Shown here: piece after piece, positions 1-9,632 of the stretch
Layout: every line of letters starts with the position of its first letter
How positions within the stretch are numbered: the first letter of the stretch is position 1
Source of the DNA: Vulcanimicrobiota bacterium
Lineage (GTDB): Bacteria > Vulcanimicrobiota > Vulcanimicrobiia > Vulcanimicrobiales > Vulcanimicrobiaceae
NCBI GenBank assembly: GCA_003168375.1
Contig: PMSI01000002.1
Location: 62,001 to 126,000, forward strand
Direction: 5' to 3'
DNA length: 64,000 bases
Position numbers and translations under genes: made by a program
Notes under the pieces: generated by a model
What the model was told of the DNA's origin: nothing
The model's database searches: none
What the model saw: only the letters and a program-made list of their open reading frames with translations

Positions 1-591
1 CTGCTCAAAGCCGGCAAGGCGTTCCGGCGCATCCACGCGATCCAGCACATCCTCGCAGCGCAGGTCGATGTGCTCGAGACGATGACGCCGCAGGACTTCA
101 ACGAATTCCGCACCGGGCTGAACCCCGCTAGCGGCTTTCAATCCGCGCAGTTCCGCGAGATCGAGTTCCGCTGCGGCCTGCGGATGCCCGAGGAGGCGCT
201 GCGGCACCTCGACGTGACGCCGCAGGAGCGCGCGAACCTCGAGCGCCGGCTGCGCGAGCCGACACTCTACGACGCGCTCAAGGGTCATCTCGCGCGGCAA
301 GGCTTCGACGTGTCCTCGCACGACGCGCTGGTGCAAACGTTCCGCACGATCTACGAGAACGACGAGGCGCATTACGCGCTCTACCTGCTGCTCGAGGATC
401 TGATCGAGTTCGACGAACGCGTCCGGCTGTGGCGCGGTCGCCACGTGCTGATGGTCGAGCGCATGATCGGGATGAAGCCCGGCACCGGCGGATCGCTCGG
501 CGTATCCTACCTGCAGAAGACGCTGCAGCGGCAGTTCTTCCCCGAGCTATGGGAGGTCCGCACCGTGCTCGGCGAAAGCACGACCCCGTGA
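1..591 (+). CDS. kynA: tryptophan 2,3-dioxygenase, C-terminal part
   Basis: Haem dioxygenase that opens the indole ring of L-tryptophan to N-formylkynurenine, the first step of the kynurenine pathway, in the cytoplasm. The frame is open at the left edge; 196 codons are present of the roughly 280 usual for bacterial enzymes, so about 85 residues are missing. The visible part carries family signatures: VLETMTPQDFNEFR near codons 24-37, the histidine of GRHVLMVERMIG as the likely proximal haem ligand, and the substrate loop GTGGSLGVSYL. The GTG at base 70 lies inside the conserved domain and is not the start. The stop overlaps the kynureninase start by four bases (GTGA), so the two steps are probably translated together. 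Confidence 0.95.
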   Translation: MLKAGKAFRRIHAIQHILAAQVDVLETMTPQDFNEFRTGLNPASGFQSAQFREIEFRCGLRMPEEALRHLDVTPQERANLERRLREPTLYDALKGHLARQGFDVSSHDALVQTFRTIYENDEAHYALYLLLEDLIEFDERVRLWRGRHVLMVERMIGMKPGTGGSLGVSYLQKTLQRQFFPELWEVRTVLGESTTP

Positions 592-1754
592 TCGCCGCGG
601 CGACGCCTCTCAACATTCCGGACGGGGTCCGCAAGCGGTTTGCGGGGCTCGACGCGAGCACGTGGCTCGTCTCGCATTCCATGGGCGCGCCGCCGCTCGC
701 CGCGCGCGACGCGCTCGTGCGCTATCACGCCCAGTGGGCCGACGGCGGTCCGGAGGGCGCGTGGCCCGGCTGGCTGGACGAGATGCGCGCGATCGGCGAC
801 GGGATCGGTGCGATCGTCGGCGCGCCCGCCGGCTCGGTCGCGCTCGCGCCGAACGTCAGCCTGCTGCAGTCGGCGCTCGCCTCATCGCTCGACTTCCGAG
901 GCGCCGAGCGGAACGAGGTCGTGTACGAAGCGCTGCAGTTTCCCTCGCTGGCGTACGTCTGGACCGCGTGGGAGCGCGCCGGCGCGAAGACGGTGCGCGT
1001 CGCGACCGACGACGGCAAGACGATCCCGACCGATCGCATCTGCTCGGCGATCACCGAGCGCACCGCCGTCGTCGTGCTCTCGCACGCCTACTACCAGAGC
1101 GGCGTGCTGATCGACGTCCCGGCGATCGTCGCGCGGGCTCGCGAGGCCGGCGCGCTGGTCGTGCTCGACGCGTACCAGACGACCGGGACGTATCCGTACG
1201 ACGTCGTCGCGCTCGATATCGACATCGCGGTCGGCGGCTCGCACAAATGGCTGTGCGGCGGCCCCGGCTGCGGCTGGATCTACGTGCGGCCGGAGCTCCG
1301 TGAAAGGTTTCGGCCGATGGTGACCGGCTGGTTCGCGCACCGCGAGCCGTTCGCGTTCGAACCGCCGCCGATCGACTACGCGCAGGACCAGCTCCGCTGG
1401 GCGAGCGGGACGCCGACGATCCCGGGATATCTGGTCGCCCGGGCCGGGCACGAGATCATCCGCGAGATCGGCGTACCCGCGATCCGCGCGCACAACGTGC
1501 GGCTCACGACGCGTCTCACCGACGCGGCGCTCGAACGCGGCTGGCACGTCAGCACGCCGCACGACGCGAGCCGGCGCACCGGCTGGGTCGGCATCGACGT
1601 GCCGGACGGCGAGCGCGTGCTGCACGAACTCATCGCGCGCCGCATCTACCTCGACTACCGCCCCGGCTGCGGACTGCGCGTGGGGGCGCACTTCTACACG
1701 ACCGACGAGGAGATCGAGCGCTTCCTCTCCGTGATGGACGAGCTCCTGCGCTAA
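588..1754 (+). CDS. kynU: kynureninase (class V aminotransferase fold)
   Basis: PLP enzyme that cleaves kynurenine to anthranilate and alanine. Length is 388 residues from the GTG that overlaps the dioxygenase stop; a longer frame to 429 is only read-through inside the upstream gene. Lys220 in GGSHKWLCGGPG is the expected Schiff-base lysine, and the upstream VVLDAYQTTG supplies the cofactor-binding aspartate of the fold type I family. The coupling to tryptophan dioxygenase supports kynureninase over other class V enzymes such as cysteine desulfurase. No kynurenine formamidase is visible here. It may lie upstream of the window, or the hydrolysis may be done elsewhere. Confidence 0.88.
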   Translation: MIAAATPLNIPDGVRKRFAGLDASTWLVSHSMGAPPLAARDALVRYHAQWADGGPEGAWPGWLDEMRAIGDGIGAIVGAPAGSVALAPNVSLLQSALASSLDFRGAERNEVVYEALQFPSLAYVWTAWERAGAKTVRVATDDGKTIPTDRICSAITERTAVVVLSHAYYQSGVLIDVPAIVARAREAGALVVLDAYQTTGTYPYDVVALDIDIAVGGSHKWLCGGPGCGWIYVRPELRERFRPMVTGWFAHREPFAFEPPPIDYAQDQLRWASGTPTIPGYLVARAGHEIIREIGVPAIRAHNVRLTTRLTDAALERGWHVSTPHDASRRTGWVGIDVPDGERVLHELIARRIYLDYRPGCGLRVGAHFYTTDEEIERFLSVMDELLR

Positions 1755-1791
1755 AGCGGCGGCGGTTCTTGGAAGCGTTCGCGCAGGATAA

Positions 1792-2568
1792 CTAACGGGC
1801 GTCGCGACTGACCTCTCCCAGTAGCTGCTCCATTTCGGTGTGGATGCGTCCGTTCGATGCGAGGATCGAACCGGCCGCGATGTCGAGTGCACCGCCTTCG
1901 ATCGCACCGGCGCGTCCGCCGGCTTCTTCGATCAGCAGCGCGCCCGCCGCGACGTCCCACGCGCCGAGGTCCCACTCCCAGAACGCGTCGTAGACGCCGG
2001 CCGCGATGAAGGCGAGGTCGAGCGCCGCGCTGCCGTCGCGGCGCACCGCCTGAGCCCGGTCGGAGAGGTGCGCGAAATACGGTCCGTTTCGCGAATAGCG
2101 AGCCGGGTTGAACCCCGTGCAGACCATCGCATCCGCGACGCGCTCCACCGGCGAGACGCGGATCGGCGCGCCGTTGCGCGTCGCACCGCCCCCGCGCCGC
2201 GCAGTGAAGAGCTCGCGCAGCATCGGCGCGTAGATCGCGCCGGCCTCGACGACGCCGGCCCGCTCGTACGCGATCGAGACGCAGAACAGCGGGTAGCGGT
2301 GCGCGTAGTTCGTCGTTCCGTCGAGCGGGTCCACGACGAAGCGCTCATCGCTACGGCCCGCGTGCACCCCGCTCTCCTCGCCGAGGATCGCGGCGTTCGG
2401 AAAGGCCTCGCGGACGCGCCGCACGATCAGCGCCTCGCTCGCGCGGTCGGCATCGGTCACGAGATCGTGGGGGCGCTTCTCCGCGACATCGCGCGGATCG
2501 TCGAGCCGCTCGCACAAGAGCGCGCCCGCGTCCTGCGCAAGCGCCGTGATGAAAGCGAGCGGGTCCAA
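1792..2568 (-). CDS. inositol monophosphatase family protein
   Basis: Mg-dependent sugar-phosphate phosphatase of the IMPase superfamily (SuhB, CysQ and histidinol-phosphatase relatives), 258 residues, cytoplasmic. Motifs appear in the usual order: ILGEESG, the metal/phosphate site DPLDGTTNYAH, and near the C terminus WDVAAGALLIEEAGG. I chose the TTG start at 2568 because AGGAG lies seven bases upstream, while longer versions run into the opposite-strand gene. The exact substrate (inositol-1-phosphate, 3'-phosphoadenosine nucleotide, histidinol phosphate) cannot be told from sequence alone. It converges with kynureninase and is divergent from the DUF4149 gene, whose start is only 28 bases away. 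Confidence 0.85.
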   Translation of the reverse strand: MDPLAFITALAQDAGALLCERLDDPRDVAEKRPHDLVTDADRASEALIVRRVREAFPNAAILGEESGVHAGRSDERFVVDPLDGTTNYAHRYPLFCVSIAYERAGVVEAGAIYAPMLRELFTARRGGGATRNGAPIRVSPVERVADAMVCTGFNPARYSRNGPYFAHLSDRAQAVRRDGSAALDLAFIAAGVYDAFWEWDLGAWDVAAGALLIEEAGGRAGAIEGGALDIAAGSILASNGRIHTEMEQLLGEVSRDAR

Positions 2569-2596
2569 CGGAGTTCTCCTCGGAAAGGGGCGCGTA

Positions 2597-3070
2597 ATGA
2601 GGAAACCTCCTTCCGGGCAACGCGACCGCGTCCTCGCGGCGATCGAGATCCCGGCGCTCGGCGTGTGGCTCGGCGCGCTCGTCGGCTTCGCGTTCATCTC
2701 GGCGCCGCTCGCCTTCCGCATCGTCGCACCGCTCGACATCGGGCGGTTCGCCGCGCTGACCGCTCAAACGCTCGGCAGCCTCACCATCTGGGGATACGTC
2801 CTCGGCGGGATCGCGATCGCCGTCGTGCTGCTGCGATCGGCCTCCGCCGGCGACCGCACGTGGGACTTCGGGCGCGCCGTCCTGCTCGCGTTGGCGCTGG
2901 GCCTGGTCACCTACCAGCAGCGCACGATCGTCCCCGCGATGACGGCGACGACCGACGTGCGCAGCGAGGACTACCGGGCGCTGCACCAGCGCTCGACGCA
3001 GGTCTACGGCGCGGTCGTGGTGTTCGTCTTCGCCGCGCTGGTGCTGGCCGCGGTCCGGCGCGACGACTGA
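2597..3070 (+). CDS. DUF4149 family membrane protein
   Basis: Small integral membrane protein of 157 residues with four hydrophobic segments (about 17-38, 52-75, 86-104 and 133-152). It resembles the DUF4149 family, whose role is unknown. The start at 2597 follows a purine-rich GGAAAGGGG; a longer frame from 2546 would overlap the divergent phosphatase gene. The central segment keeps a YQQRTIVPAM motif followed by an acidic/histidine stretch ending in LHQRSTQVYG, which resembles the family's conserved loop. It ends three bases from the convergent secreted-protein gene, so no terminator fits between them. Confidence 0.75.
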   Translation: MRKPPSGQRDRVLAAIEIPALGVWLGALVGFAFISAPLAFRIVAPLDIGRFAALTAQTLGSLTIWGYVLGGIAIAVVLLRSASAGDRTWDFGRAVLLALALGLVTYQQRTIVPAMTATTDVRSEDYRALHQRSTQVYGAVVVFVFAALVLAAVRRDD

Positions 3071-3073
3071 GCG

Positions 3074-3802
3074 TCAGGGCAGCGTGACGTACAGGTTGTA
3101 CTGAATCGTCGCGGTGAACGAACCGGCCGGCTGCGCGTTCGGGACGACGACGGTCAGGTCGATGCAGTGCTGCTGCGACTGCTTCACCGCGCCGACCCAC
3201 GTCGTCTCACCGCCCGGTCCCTGATTCCAGTACGGCGTGAAGGTCGGCGAGAAGTCCGGCACCGCCCATGACATGAAGCTGACGGTCGGGTAGTTCTCGA
3301 TCGGAAAGGTCCCTGAATTCGCGCCGCCGTTCTTGGTGGTGTTGTAGCCCCAGTCTTGCAGCTTGTAGCTGTTCGTGTAGTAGGTGAAGATCTCGAAGGC
3401 GCACGGGAGGACGGTCGTCCCGTACGGGAGGCTGTAGAAACCGGCGGCCGGCGGGTGCGGGATCACGCGCAGAAAGGCCGCATTCGGATCGGGCTTCGCG
3501 ACGAACTGGACCGGGACCGGCGTCGGCTGCGCCGAGCTCTGCGCGATCATCACCGGCGCGCCGGGCGCGACGTCCCACGCACTGCCCGACGACGCGATCT
3601 GCACGTTCTGCGCGAACGGGTCGGGGAGCGTCGCCTTCTTCGGCGCGAGCCAGCCGACCGGTGCCGGGCTCGGCGTCACCTGGATGCTGATGACGACTTC
3701 CTTGAACGTCTTGAGGCCGGTGAGGGCGTCGGCTTGCGAGACGACCGTCAGGATAGCGAGCGCCGCGAGTGCGAGCAGCCCGAACAGATTGCGGTATCTC
3801 AA
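3074..3802 (-). CDS. secreted protein, last gene of surface cluster
   Basis: Unrecognised exported protein of 242 residues. The TTG start overlaps the preceding stop (TTGA), so it is probably translated by coupling. Residues 5-25 form a hydrophobic signal segment ending in SQADA. The mature chain is rich in Pro, Tyr, Thr and Asn, with cysteines in TTVLPCAFEIF and QQHCIDLTVVV that could form a disulfide. The C terminus ends in an alternating hydrophobic strand (ATIQYNLYVTLP), a feature shared with other proteins of the cluster and reminiscent of pilin terminal strands. Its position at the distal end and its single-domain build would suit a tip or adaptor subunit, but this is inference. Confidence 0.7.
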   Translation of the reverse strand: MRYRNLFGLLALAALAILTVVSQADALTGLKTFKEVVISIQVTPSPAPVGWLAPKKATLPDPFAQNVQIASSGSAWDVAPGAPVMIAQSSAQPTPVPVQFVAKPDPNAAFLRVIPHPPAAGFYSLPYGTTVLPCAFEIFTYYTNSYKLQDWGYNTTKNGGANSGTFPIENYPTVSFMSWAVPDFSPTFTPYWNQGPGGETTWVGAVKQSQQHCIDLTVVVPNAQPAGSFTATIQYNLYVTLP

Positions 3803-4479
3803 TTTCCGATCACCGTGTAGACGATGTAGACGTTGAACTGGCTGGGCGGAATCGTGCCCGACAGCCGCAGCTCGTAGTCGAAGCCCTGCACGAGGTTGCC
3901 CGCGATAGGGCTGCTCCACACGGCCGACATCGCCTGCGGTACGCCGCCGACCCCCGAGTAGTCGATCCCGTTCACGCCGTTGAGGCCGATCGGGTTGCCG
4001 TTGGTCTTGTTGAACGAGGTGGCGGGCGAGAACGGCGAGTTCGTTGCGCTCGACGGGAGCCAGAACAGCGTCGAGAAGATCGGATACGTCGCCGGCAACG
4101 GAACCGGGTTGCTCCCGTTGAGATCGGTCGCGCCTTCGCCGTAGACGACGAACCCGGCGGAGTCGTTGGTCTGCACCTTGACCTGTGCGGCGTACTTGTA
4201 GAGGTACTGATAGCCGACGACGACGTTGCCGAAATCGACGGTCCCGCCGTTGAGCACCGCGCTCGGACCCGGCGTCGGCGTCGAGCCGCTGCCGAGACCG
4301 CCGGTCGGTCCGAATCCGCTGAGGTAGTTGGGGATCACCTGCGCCTTGACGGTCGGCAGGATCTTGTAGTTCAACTGCGCCGACCCGTTCGTTATCGCCG
4401 GCGCGGCGCGCACTATCTGCGGCGTTGCCGTCGTCAGGATCAGGGCTGCGGCCGCGAGCGCCGCGGCGTATTTACGCAT
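3799..4479 (-). CDS. subunit-like secreted protein (paralogue of 9633-10412)
   Basis: Exported protein of 226 residues with a signal peptide cut after IVRA. The mature N terminus NGSAQLNYKI closely resembles YGSAQLKYTV of the protein at 9633-10412, and both continue with an alternating polar/hydrophobic strand, so the two are probably paralogous subunits. The C terminus QFNVYIVYTVIGN is again an alternating hydrophobic strand. The start could be ATG 4479 or the adjacent GTG 4482; GGAG lies upstream at a usable distance from either. It follows the 1415-residue protein by 15 bases and overlaps the next gene by four. No database family is recognised. Confidence 0.75.
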   Translation of the reverse strand: MRKYAAALAAAALILTTATPQIVRAAPAITNGSAQLNYKILPTVKAQVIPNYLSGFGPTGGLGSGSTPTPGPSAVLNGGTVDFGNVVVGYQYLYKYAAQVKVQTNDSAGFVVYGEGATDLNGSNPVPLPATYPIFSTLFWLPSSATNSPFSPATSFNKTNGNPIGLNGVNGIDYSGVGGVPQAMSAVWSSPIAGNLVQGFDYELRLSGTIPPSQFNVYIVYTVIGN

Positions 4480-4494
4480 CACGTCTCGACTCCG

Positions 4495-7400
4495 TCAATT
4501 CGCGATCAGCGTGTAGGTGAGGGTGACCGTCGTCGTCGTGTTGTTGTTCACGGACAACGGGTTGACGGTGACGCGGTATCCCATCATGTTGTCGACCGGC
4601 TTCTTCGGCACCGGATTGGTGCCGGTCCAGGTCGACAGCGCGAGCGTCCCCGCGGTCGGGATGACGGTCCCCGGCGCGACGGTGATGTTCTTCGTGTACG
4701 TCCCCGCGGGGGCGGCCGACTCCGGCGTCAGCCACGTGCTGAGCTGTCCGCTCGAGGTCGACGGGTTGACGTCGGCCGCGACGGAGAGGCTCCAGCCCGC
4801 GGCGGAGTCCGTGTACACCGAGGCGGCGAGCGCATCAGTGAAGTTGACCGTGCCGGTGATCTGGTTGAGGTTGATCAGCGGCAGCGCGCCGGCGGAATTG
4901 TACGTGCAGCCGGGGCACGAGACGATCGGCGTCGCGGTGTACAGCGCGGGAACGTACGAGCCGGCACCGCTCGGGATCACGATCGTGAGCCGCGCGTCGG
5001 TGACGATCCGAACCGTGTTCGAGAGGCTGTAGAGCGCCAGCGCGTTCGGGTTGCCGGCGACGCGCGGATCGGGCGGCGTGGCGTTTGCAGTCGCGACGCT
5101 CGCGTCGAAGCGGAAGGTCGAGTTGACGTCGTACGGATTCTTCGCGTAGAAGAACACGTCGAGGTTCTGTCCGACGGCGACGTTGCAGCCCGACAGGCGC
5201 AGCAGACCCGAGGTCCCCGGCGTCCCGTTGATCGCCTGCACCAGCGAGTTGATCCCGCTGCCGCTGCACTTCGCGCCGGCCGCGCCCGCCCCGTAGACGA
5301 AGATCGACGCCGGGTCGACGAACCACGGGTTCCCGGTGTCGAAGAGCTGGCCCGACGTGTTGGCCCACGGGACCGCGACGCTGACGTCGGTGATCGTCGT
5401 CGAGCCGTTGTTGTGCAGCTCGTACACGTAGCCGTTGCCTTCGGTGAAATCGGCCCACGAACCGACGATCGGCTGGCTCCCGAACGGCACGCTCTGGATC
5501 GGCGCGACCGGCGGGTGCGAAGGCGTCGCGGTGTAGCCGCCGGCGAACGTGAAGCTCGTCTGCGCGGTCGTGTTCGCGACGACCAGGTTCGGGACTTGCG
5601 TCCCGGAGGCTTGGACCACGGCGCCGCCGTTCGCGCCCACGATCGTCCATGCGATCGGATACGATCCGACCGCCGGAGCTACGGCATAGTTGAAGTTGAC
5701 GAAGAGCTTGCCGCCCGGCGGCAGCGAGTTCGCGTCGGCGACCGCGGCGCACGGCGTCGAGGTCTGCGTCGCCGCGACCGGTGCGGTTGAGACCGCGCAC
5801 AGGTCGATGAGCCACTGACCCGCCGTCCCGGTCGCGTTGGCGTTGAACGTCGCCCCGTTCGACGCGGTCACGGAGGTGATCGTCGGGTAGATCCCGGCGC
5901 CGGCCGCCGGTACCGTGATCAGCAGCTGGCTGATGTAGTCGGGGTTCGGATCGAGCCCGGTCGACGTGTTGTCGAACTCGTACTGCCAGGTCGCGTTCGC
6001 CAGCGCCGGGACGACGGTCGGCGTGACGTTCGCGAACATCAGCGTCGGATCGAGCGAGAACACGCCGAGCTCGGTCGAGTCGATGTTCTGCGTCCCCGCG
6101 ATCGCGTTCGTCTGGACGTTGGTCGGACCGACGTTGTAGGGCCCGGCGGCGTAGTTGGCCGTCGCCGCGATCTGCTGGAAGGCGAACGCGGACTGCAGGA
6201 TCGGCATCTTCAGCACGAAGGTGGCGGTCTTGCCGACGGCGAGCGTCGCGCCGCCGACGGACGTCACGAGCGCAAAAGAGTTCGTTGCCAGCGTAGTGTC
6301 GCCGGCCGTCGCCACCGTCCCCCCACACGTCTGGATCGTGCTGCCGGTCGCCTGGATCTTCACGCCCCAGTTCGCGGTCTGGTTCACGCCGTTGATCGTC
6401 GCCGAGGTGATGCACGGGTTGAGGCGCGTGTTGTCGACCGTCGGCGGCATGATCAGCTCGAGCGAGGTCAGGGCTGCGGGCGCACCGTTGTTGACCACGG
6501 TGAGCGTGACCGTATACGTGCCGCCGCTGGCCGCGCCGTCGGTGCCGAGGCGGTACATCATCTGCCGGTACCGCGGCGTCCCGAGCTGGGCGGCGCTGTA
6601 CGCGCCGATCTGCCACGAGTACGTCGCCTGCGTGTTCGAGCCGATCACACCGAAGCCGTAGACGTTGAGCCCGTTGGTCGCACGGTTGGCCATCGTCGCA
6701 CTGATCGTGCTGGCCGCCACGCCGTGGAGCGGCGTGATCTGGGTCTGTAGAACGCATGCCGTGGTGCAGTTGCCGGTCGCGACGGCGATCGTCATCGGGA
6801 TCGGAATGATCGCGTTGGGCGCCAGCGACTGGCCGGCGACCGCGGGGTTCAGGACGATCGTTCGGGCGTTCGGGTTCGTGATGTTCCAAGTCTGACCGAG
6901 CGAGTCGGTCGCCGTCGTGACGCCGACCTGCAATCCGAGCGAGACGAAGTTCCCGGTGTCGTTGTTGATCGTGATCGACTTGATCCCGTCGGCGTTCCAC
7001 ACGCCGTACAACGATCCGGCGTCGTTCCGGAGCGTCGTCGTGACGTTGGTCGCGACCCCGGCCGCGTTCGCGTTGACGTAGGCTCCGGCCGGACTCGTCC
7101 ACTGGAACTGGCCGGAGTAGGACATGACGCGGAACGACTTGGATCCGACCACGGCTCCGGTCCCGACGTCGTACAGCTGCGCGGTGTAGACGTTCGGGCC
7201 GAACGGCGTCTGCGTGGCGCCGAACGAGGTGAAGTTCCCGGTGTTAATCGGGAACGCGAGCTTCTGCGCGCCGGTCGACGTGCCGGCCGCGGTGAACGAG
7301 AACGGAAGTGAGAACGCCTGCGGCTGCCCGAACGCGGGATTGCCGTCGGTGGTCGTCGCGCTGAGCACGACGCCGTTTCCGTTGCTGATCGTGATGCGAT

Positions 7401-8742
7401 AGGTGTGGCCGTTCACGACACCGCTGGCTTGATAGGTCAGCCCCTGGACCGACTGCTCCTGGACGAGGCCGGCCGAGCCGGGGCTGCCCAAGATGCCGTC
7501 GGTCGCGAACGTGTCGCCCAAATTGACGCCGGTCGTGGCCCCGTTGTACGGGATCAGCGGGCTCCACGCGACGGACGCGGGGTTCAGCGAATACTGCTGG
7601 GTCGAGATCAAGTCGTTGGTCGTTGCGTCGTACAACTGCACCGACTGCGTGCCGACCGAGTTTCCGCCGGCCGCCGGCGTCGCGTACTGCCCGTTGAACG
7701 TCTGCGCGGTCGGGATGACGCCGGTCGCACCCTGCACGAAGCACGTCGCGTTGTTGAAGTTTTGCGACCCGGCGGGGATCGCGAACACGCAGGGAAGCCC
7801 GTTGCCCGAGCTGTTCACGAAGCCGAACGAGTAGAAATGCGCGGGGTTCAGCCCAGAGGCGGAGACGTAGACCGTTCCGCCCGAGCCGAAGTCGCTCGAG
7901 ACCGTCGTGAACGCAGCGTCGGAAAACGTGTTGAAGTTCAGCGTACCGAGGACCACGGAGTACGCGACCGCCTCGTATTGGTTCGTCCCGGTGTTCTGGA
8001 CGGCGATCGTCCAGACGCCGGAGTAGGGCGCGTCGGTCGTGCCCACTCGGGTCGGCCCGATCCCGGTGATCGGATCGGGCGACGCCGTGAGCGGGGTCTG
8101 CAGCGACAACTGCGCGTACCACGGCGTCTGCGTGGCGCCGCCTTGCATGCAGCGTCCCGTCGCGTCGGTCGTGAACGTCGCGGAGTAGCCGCCGCCGACG
8201 TAGTTTCGCGACGAGGCGGTGTAGGCCGTACCGTCGGGAGGGAACACGACGTACCGGTACGTCGTGTTCGGCGTCATGTTCTGGCAGAGCCAATAGACGT
8301 TGGAACCGTACGAGAGCGTCTGGTCGTCGAGATACGGGACGGCCGAGGTCCCGGTCAACACGATGGTACCGCCGCTCGCCGAACGCCGATAGCGCGCCTT
8401 GTGGTGGAGGAGGTCGGTCAGCTTCGGAATCGGCGGGCGCGGTCCGCGAAAGACCGTGAGGAGGCTCTGGCCACGCCGCATGGACGCCGGGAGCCGGGCC
8501 AGTGCGGCCGCGGCATCGTCGCTGCCGTTCACGTTCGTCGAGCGCCGCGAACCCTGGGCCGTCTGCGACTGGTCGCCGAACGGAAGTGGGGGCGGGGTGG
8601 GGCCGGACGTCGTGCTGCGAGGGCCGCCGATCGTGCGCTGCGTCGACTGCGTCGACTGCGCCAGAGCGACGAACCCGCCGGCGCCGATGACGGCGGCGAC
8701 GACGATGGCGACGAGCGCCAGCGTTCGCGTCAGGTGTGGCAT
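4495..8742 (-). CDS. giant secreted Thr/Asn-rich surface protein (1415 aa)
   Basis: Predicted extracellular protein. The N-terminal hydrophobic segment (about 7-28, ending FVALAQS) is a signal peptide, followed by a low-complexity Ser/Thr/Pro stretch to about residue 90. The rest is rich in Thr, Asn, Gly, Ala and Val with repeating beta-sandwich-like segments and scattered cysteine pairs, as in Ig-like or DUF11-like surface proteins, though I cannot assign a family. The C terminus TVTLTYTLIAN matches the alternating strand at the ends of the smaller secreted neighbours. GGAG lies five bases before ATG 8742. It is the largest product of the minus-strand cluster and a candidate adhesin or shaft component. 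Confidence 0.8.
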   Translation of the reverse strand: MPHLTRTLALVAIVVAAVIGAGGFVALAQSTQSTQRTIGGPRSTTSGPTPPPLPFGDQSQTAQGSRRSTNVNGSDDAAAALARLPASMRRGQSLLTVFRGPRPPIPKLTDLLHHKARYRRSASGGTIVLTGTSAVPYLDDQTLSYGSNVYWLCQNMTPNTTYRYVVFPPDGTAYTASSRNYVGGGYSATFTTDATGRCMQGGATQTPWYAQLSLQTPLTASPDPITGIGPTRVGTTDAPYSGVWTIAVQNTGTNQYEAVAYSVVLGTLNFNTFSDAAFTTVSSDFGSGGTVYVSASGLNPAHFYSFGFVNSSGNGLPCVFAIPAGSQNFNNATCFVQGATGVIPTAQTFNGQYATPAAGGNSVGTQSVQLYDATTNDLISTQQYSLNPASVAWSPLIPYNGATTGVNLGDTFATDGILGSPGSAGLVQEQSVQGLTYQASGVVNGHTYRITISNGNGVVLSATTTDGNPAFGQPQAFSLPFSFTAAGTSTGAQKLAFPINTGNFTSFGATQTPFGPNVYTAQLYDVGTGAVVGSKSFRVMSYSGQFQWTSPAGAYVNANAAGVATNVTTTLRNDAGSLYGVWNADGIKSITINNDTGNFVSLGLQVGVTTATDSLGQTWNITNPNARTIVLNPAVAGQSLAPNAIIPIPMTIAVATGNCTTACVLQTQITPLHGVAASTISATMANRATNGLNVYGFGVIGSNTQATYSWQIGAYSAAQLGTPRYRQMMYRLGTDGAASGGTYTVTLTVVNNGAPAALTSLELIMPPTVDNTRLNPCITSATINGVNQTANWGVKIQATGSTIQTCGGTVATAGDTTLATNSFALVTSVGGATLAVGKTATFVLKMPILQSAFAFQQIAATANYAAGPYNVGPTNVQTNAIAGTQNIDSTELGVFSLDPTLMFANVTPTVVPALANATWQYEFDNTSTGLDPNPDYISQLLITVPAAGAGIYPTITSVTASNGATFNANATGTAGQWLIDLCAVSTAPVAATQTSTPCAAVADANSLPPGGKLFVNFNYAVAPAVGSYPIAWTIVGANGGAVVQASGTQVPNLVVANTTAQTSFTFAGGYTATPSHPPVAPIQSVPFGSQPIVGSWADFTEGNGYVYELHNNGSTTITDVSVAVPWANTSGQLFDTGNPWFVDPASIFVYGAGAAGAKCSGSGINSLVQAINGTPGTSGLLRLSGCNVAVGQNLDVFFYAKNPYDVNSTFRFDASVATANATPPDPRVAGNPNALALYSLSNTVRIVTDARLTIVIPSGAGSYVPALYTATPIVSCPGCTYNSAGALPLINLNQITGTVNFTDALAASVYTDSAAGWSLSVAADVNPSTSSGQLSTWLTPESAAPAGTYTKNITVAPGTVIPTAGTLALSTWTGTNPVPKKPVDNMMGYRVTVNPLSVNNNTTTTVTLTYTLIAN

Positions 8743-8783
8743 GTAGTCTCCGGAATCCGTTCCGTTGCTGCTGCTTCGTGCGC

Positions 8784-9569
8784 TCAGCGCACCGTGATGT
8801 TCGCCTGTCCTGCGACGAGGTTCGGCCCGCCGTAGTCGACGAGCGCGACGACCGAGTACGAACCCGGAGCGAGCTTCTTCCCGATGGCGTCGATCAGCCG
8901 TTTGCCGGACCGTTCGACGAGCATGCCCTGGGGAAACGCGACGCGGTCGACGACGACGCTGCCTTGCTTGATCTCGACCCGCCCGCTGAGGTACACGTGA
9001 GCGTTTCCGGTATTGTGAAAATCGACGAGGTAGTGCTGGCTGTCGCCGAGCGACTGGGCCTTCACGTCGTCGATCTCACCACCGATGCGCGTCGTCTCGG
9101 GGATCATCACGTAGATCTTCGAAGCGATGCGCTCCACGATCGAGAGCCCTGCGCCGTGGCGCGTGGGCCGGGTCGTGAAGAAGACAAGGTTGCTGTACTC
9201 GCCCGCCGCGGTCGCAGGAACATCGACCGAGAATCGTACTTGGGTGAACGATCCCGGTTCGAGGTCGAACTCACGCGGATTGATGGTGATCGTCTTCGAG
9301 AGCGAGAACGGTGACTTGCCCGGAGGCGCGAACGCGTAGTTGCCGGTCGGCCCGACCGCGTAGTCCGAGAGCGAGGCCACGATATGGACCGCGGCATTGC
9401 TCGTGTTGCGGACGGTGATCGGAAACGTCTCCTGCTTGCCGGGCTGCGTCTGCAACTCGTATTTCGCGGGGGAGACGTCGACGGAGATGTCGGCCGACGA
9501 GGGAGCGGTGAAAGCGAGTCCGAGGACGGCGATCGGCCCGAGGACTCGAACAAGACGCGGTAGGCGCAT
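8784..9569 (-). CDS. periplasmic pilus-chaperone-like protein
   Basis: Exported protein of 261 residues with a signal peptide ending PSSA. Mature residues open with DISVDVSPAKYELQ and a PGKQETFPITVRNTS strand, the layout of PapD-like and related Ig-fold chaperones in which a basic residue and alternating hydrophobics guide a subunit strand. A second Ig-like half starts near residue 150 (RIGGEIDDVKAQ). The sequence also resembles DUF916-type domains, so chaperone function is inferred mainly from its place between a subunit-like gene and the giant surface protein. The start could be GTG 9572 instead of ATG 9569; an AGGA lies 7 or 10 bases upstream. Confidence 0.65.
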   Translation of the reverse strand: MRLPRLVRVLGPIAVLGLAFTAPSSADISVDVSPAKYELQTQPGKQETFPITVRNTSNAAVHIVASLSDYAVGPTGNYAFAPPGKSPFSLSKTITINPREFDLEPGSFTQVRFSVDVPATAAGEYSNLVFFTTRPTRHGAGLSIVERIASKIYVMIPETTRIGGEIDDVKAQSLGDSQHYLVDFHNTGNAHVYLSGRVEIKQGSVVVDRVAFPQGMLVERSGKRLIDAIGKKLAPGSYSVVALVDYGGPNLVAGQANITVR

Positions 9570-9632
9570 CACATTCTTATCCTCGGCCGTTCCCTTCGCC
9601 AGATTCAGTCCGTCGAGCCGACAGGGGTCAAG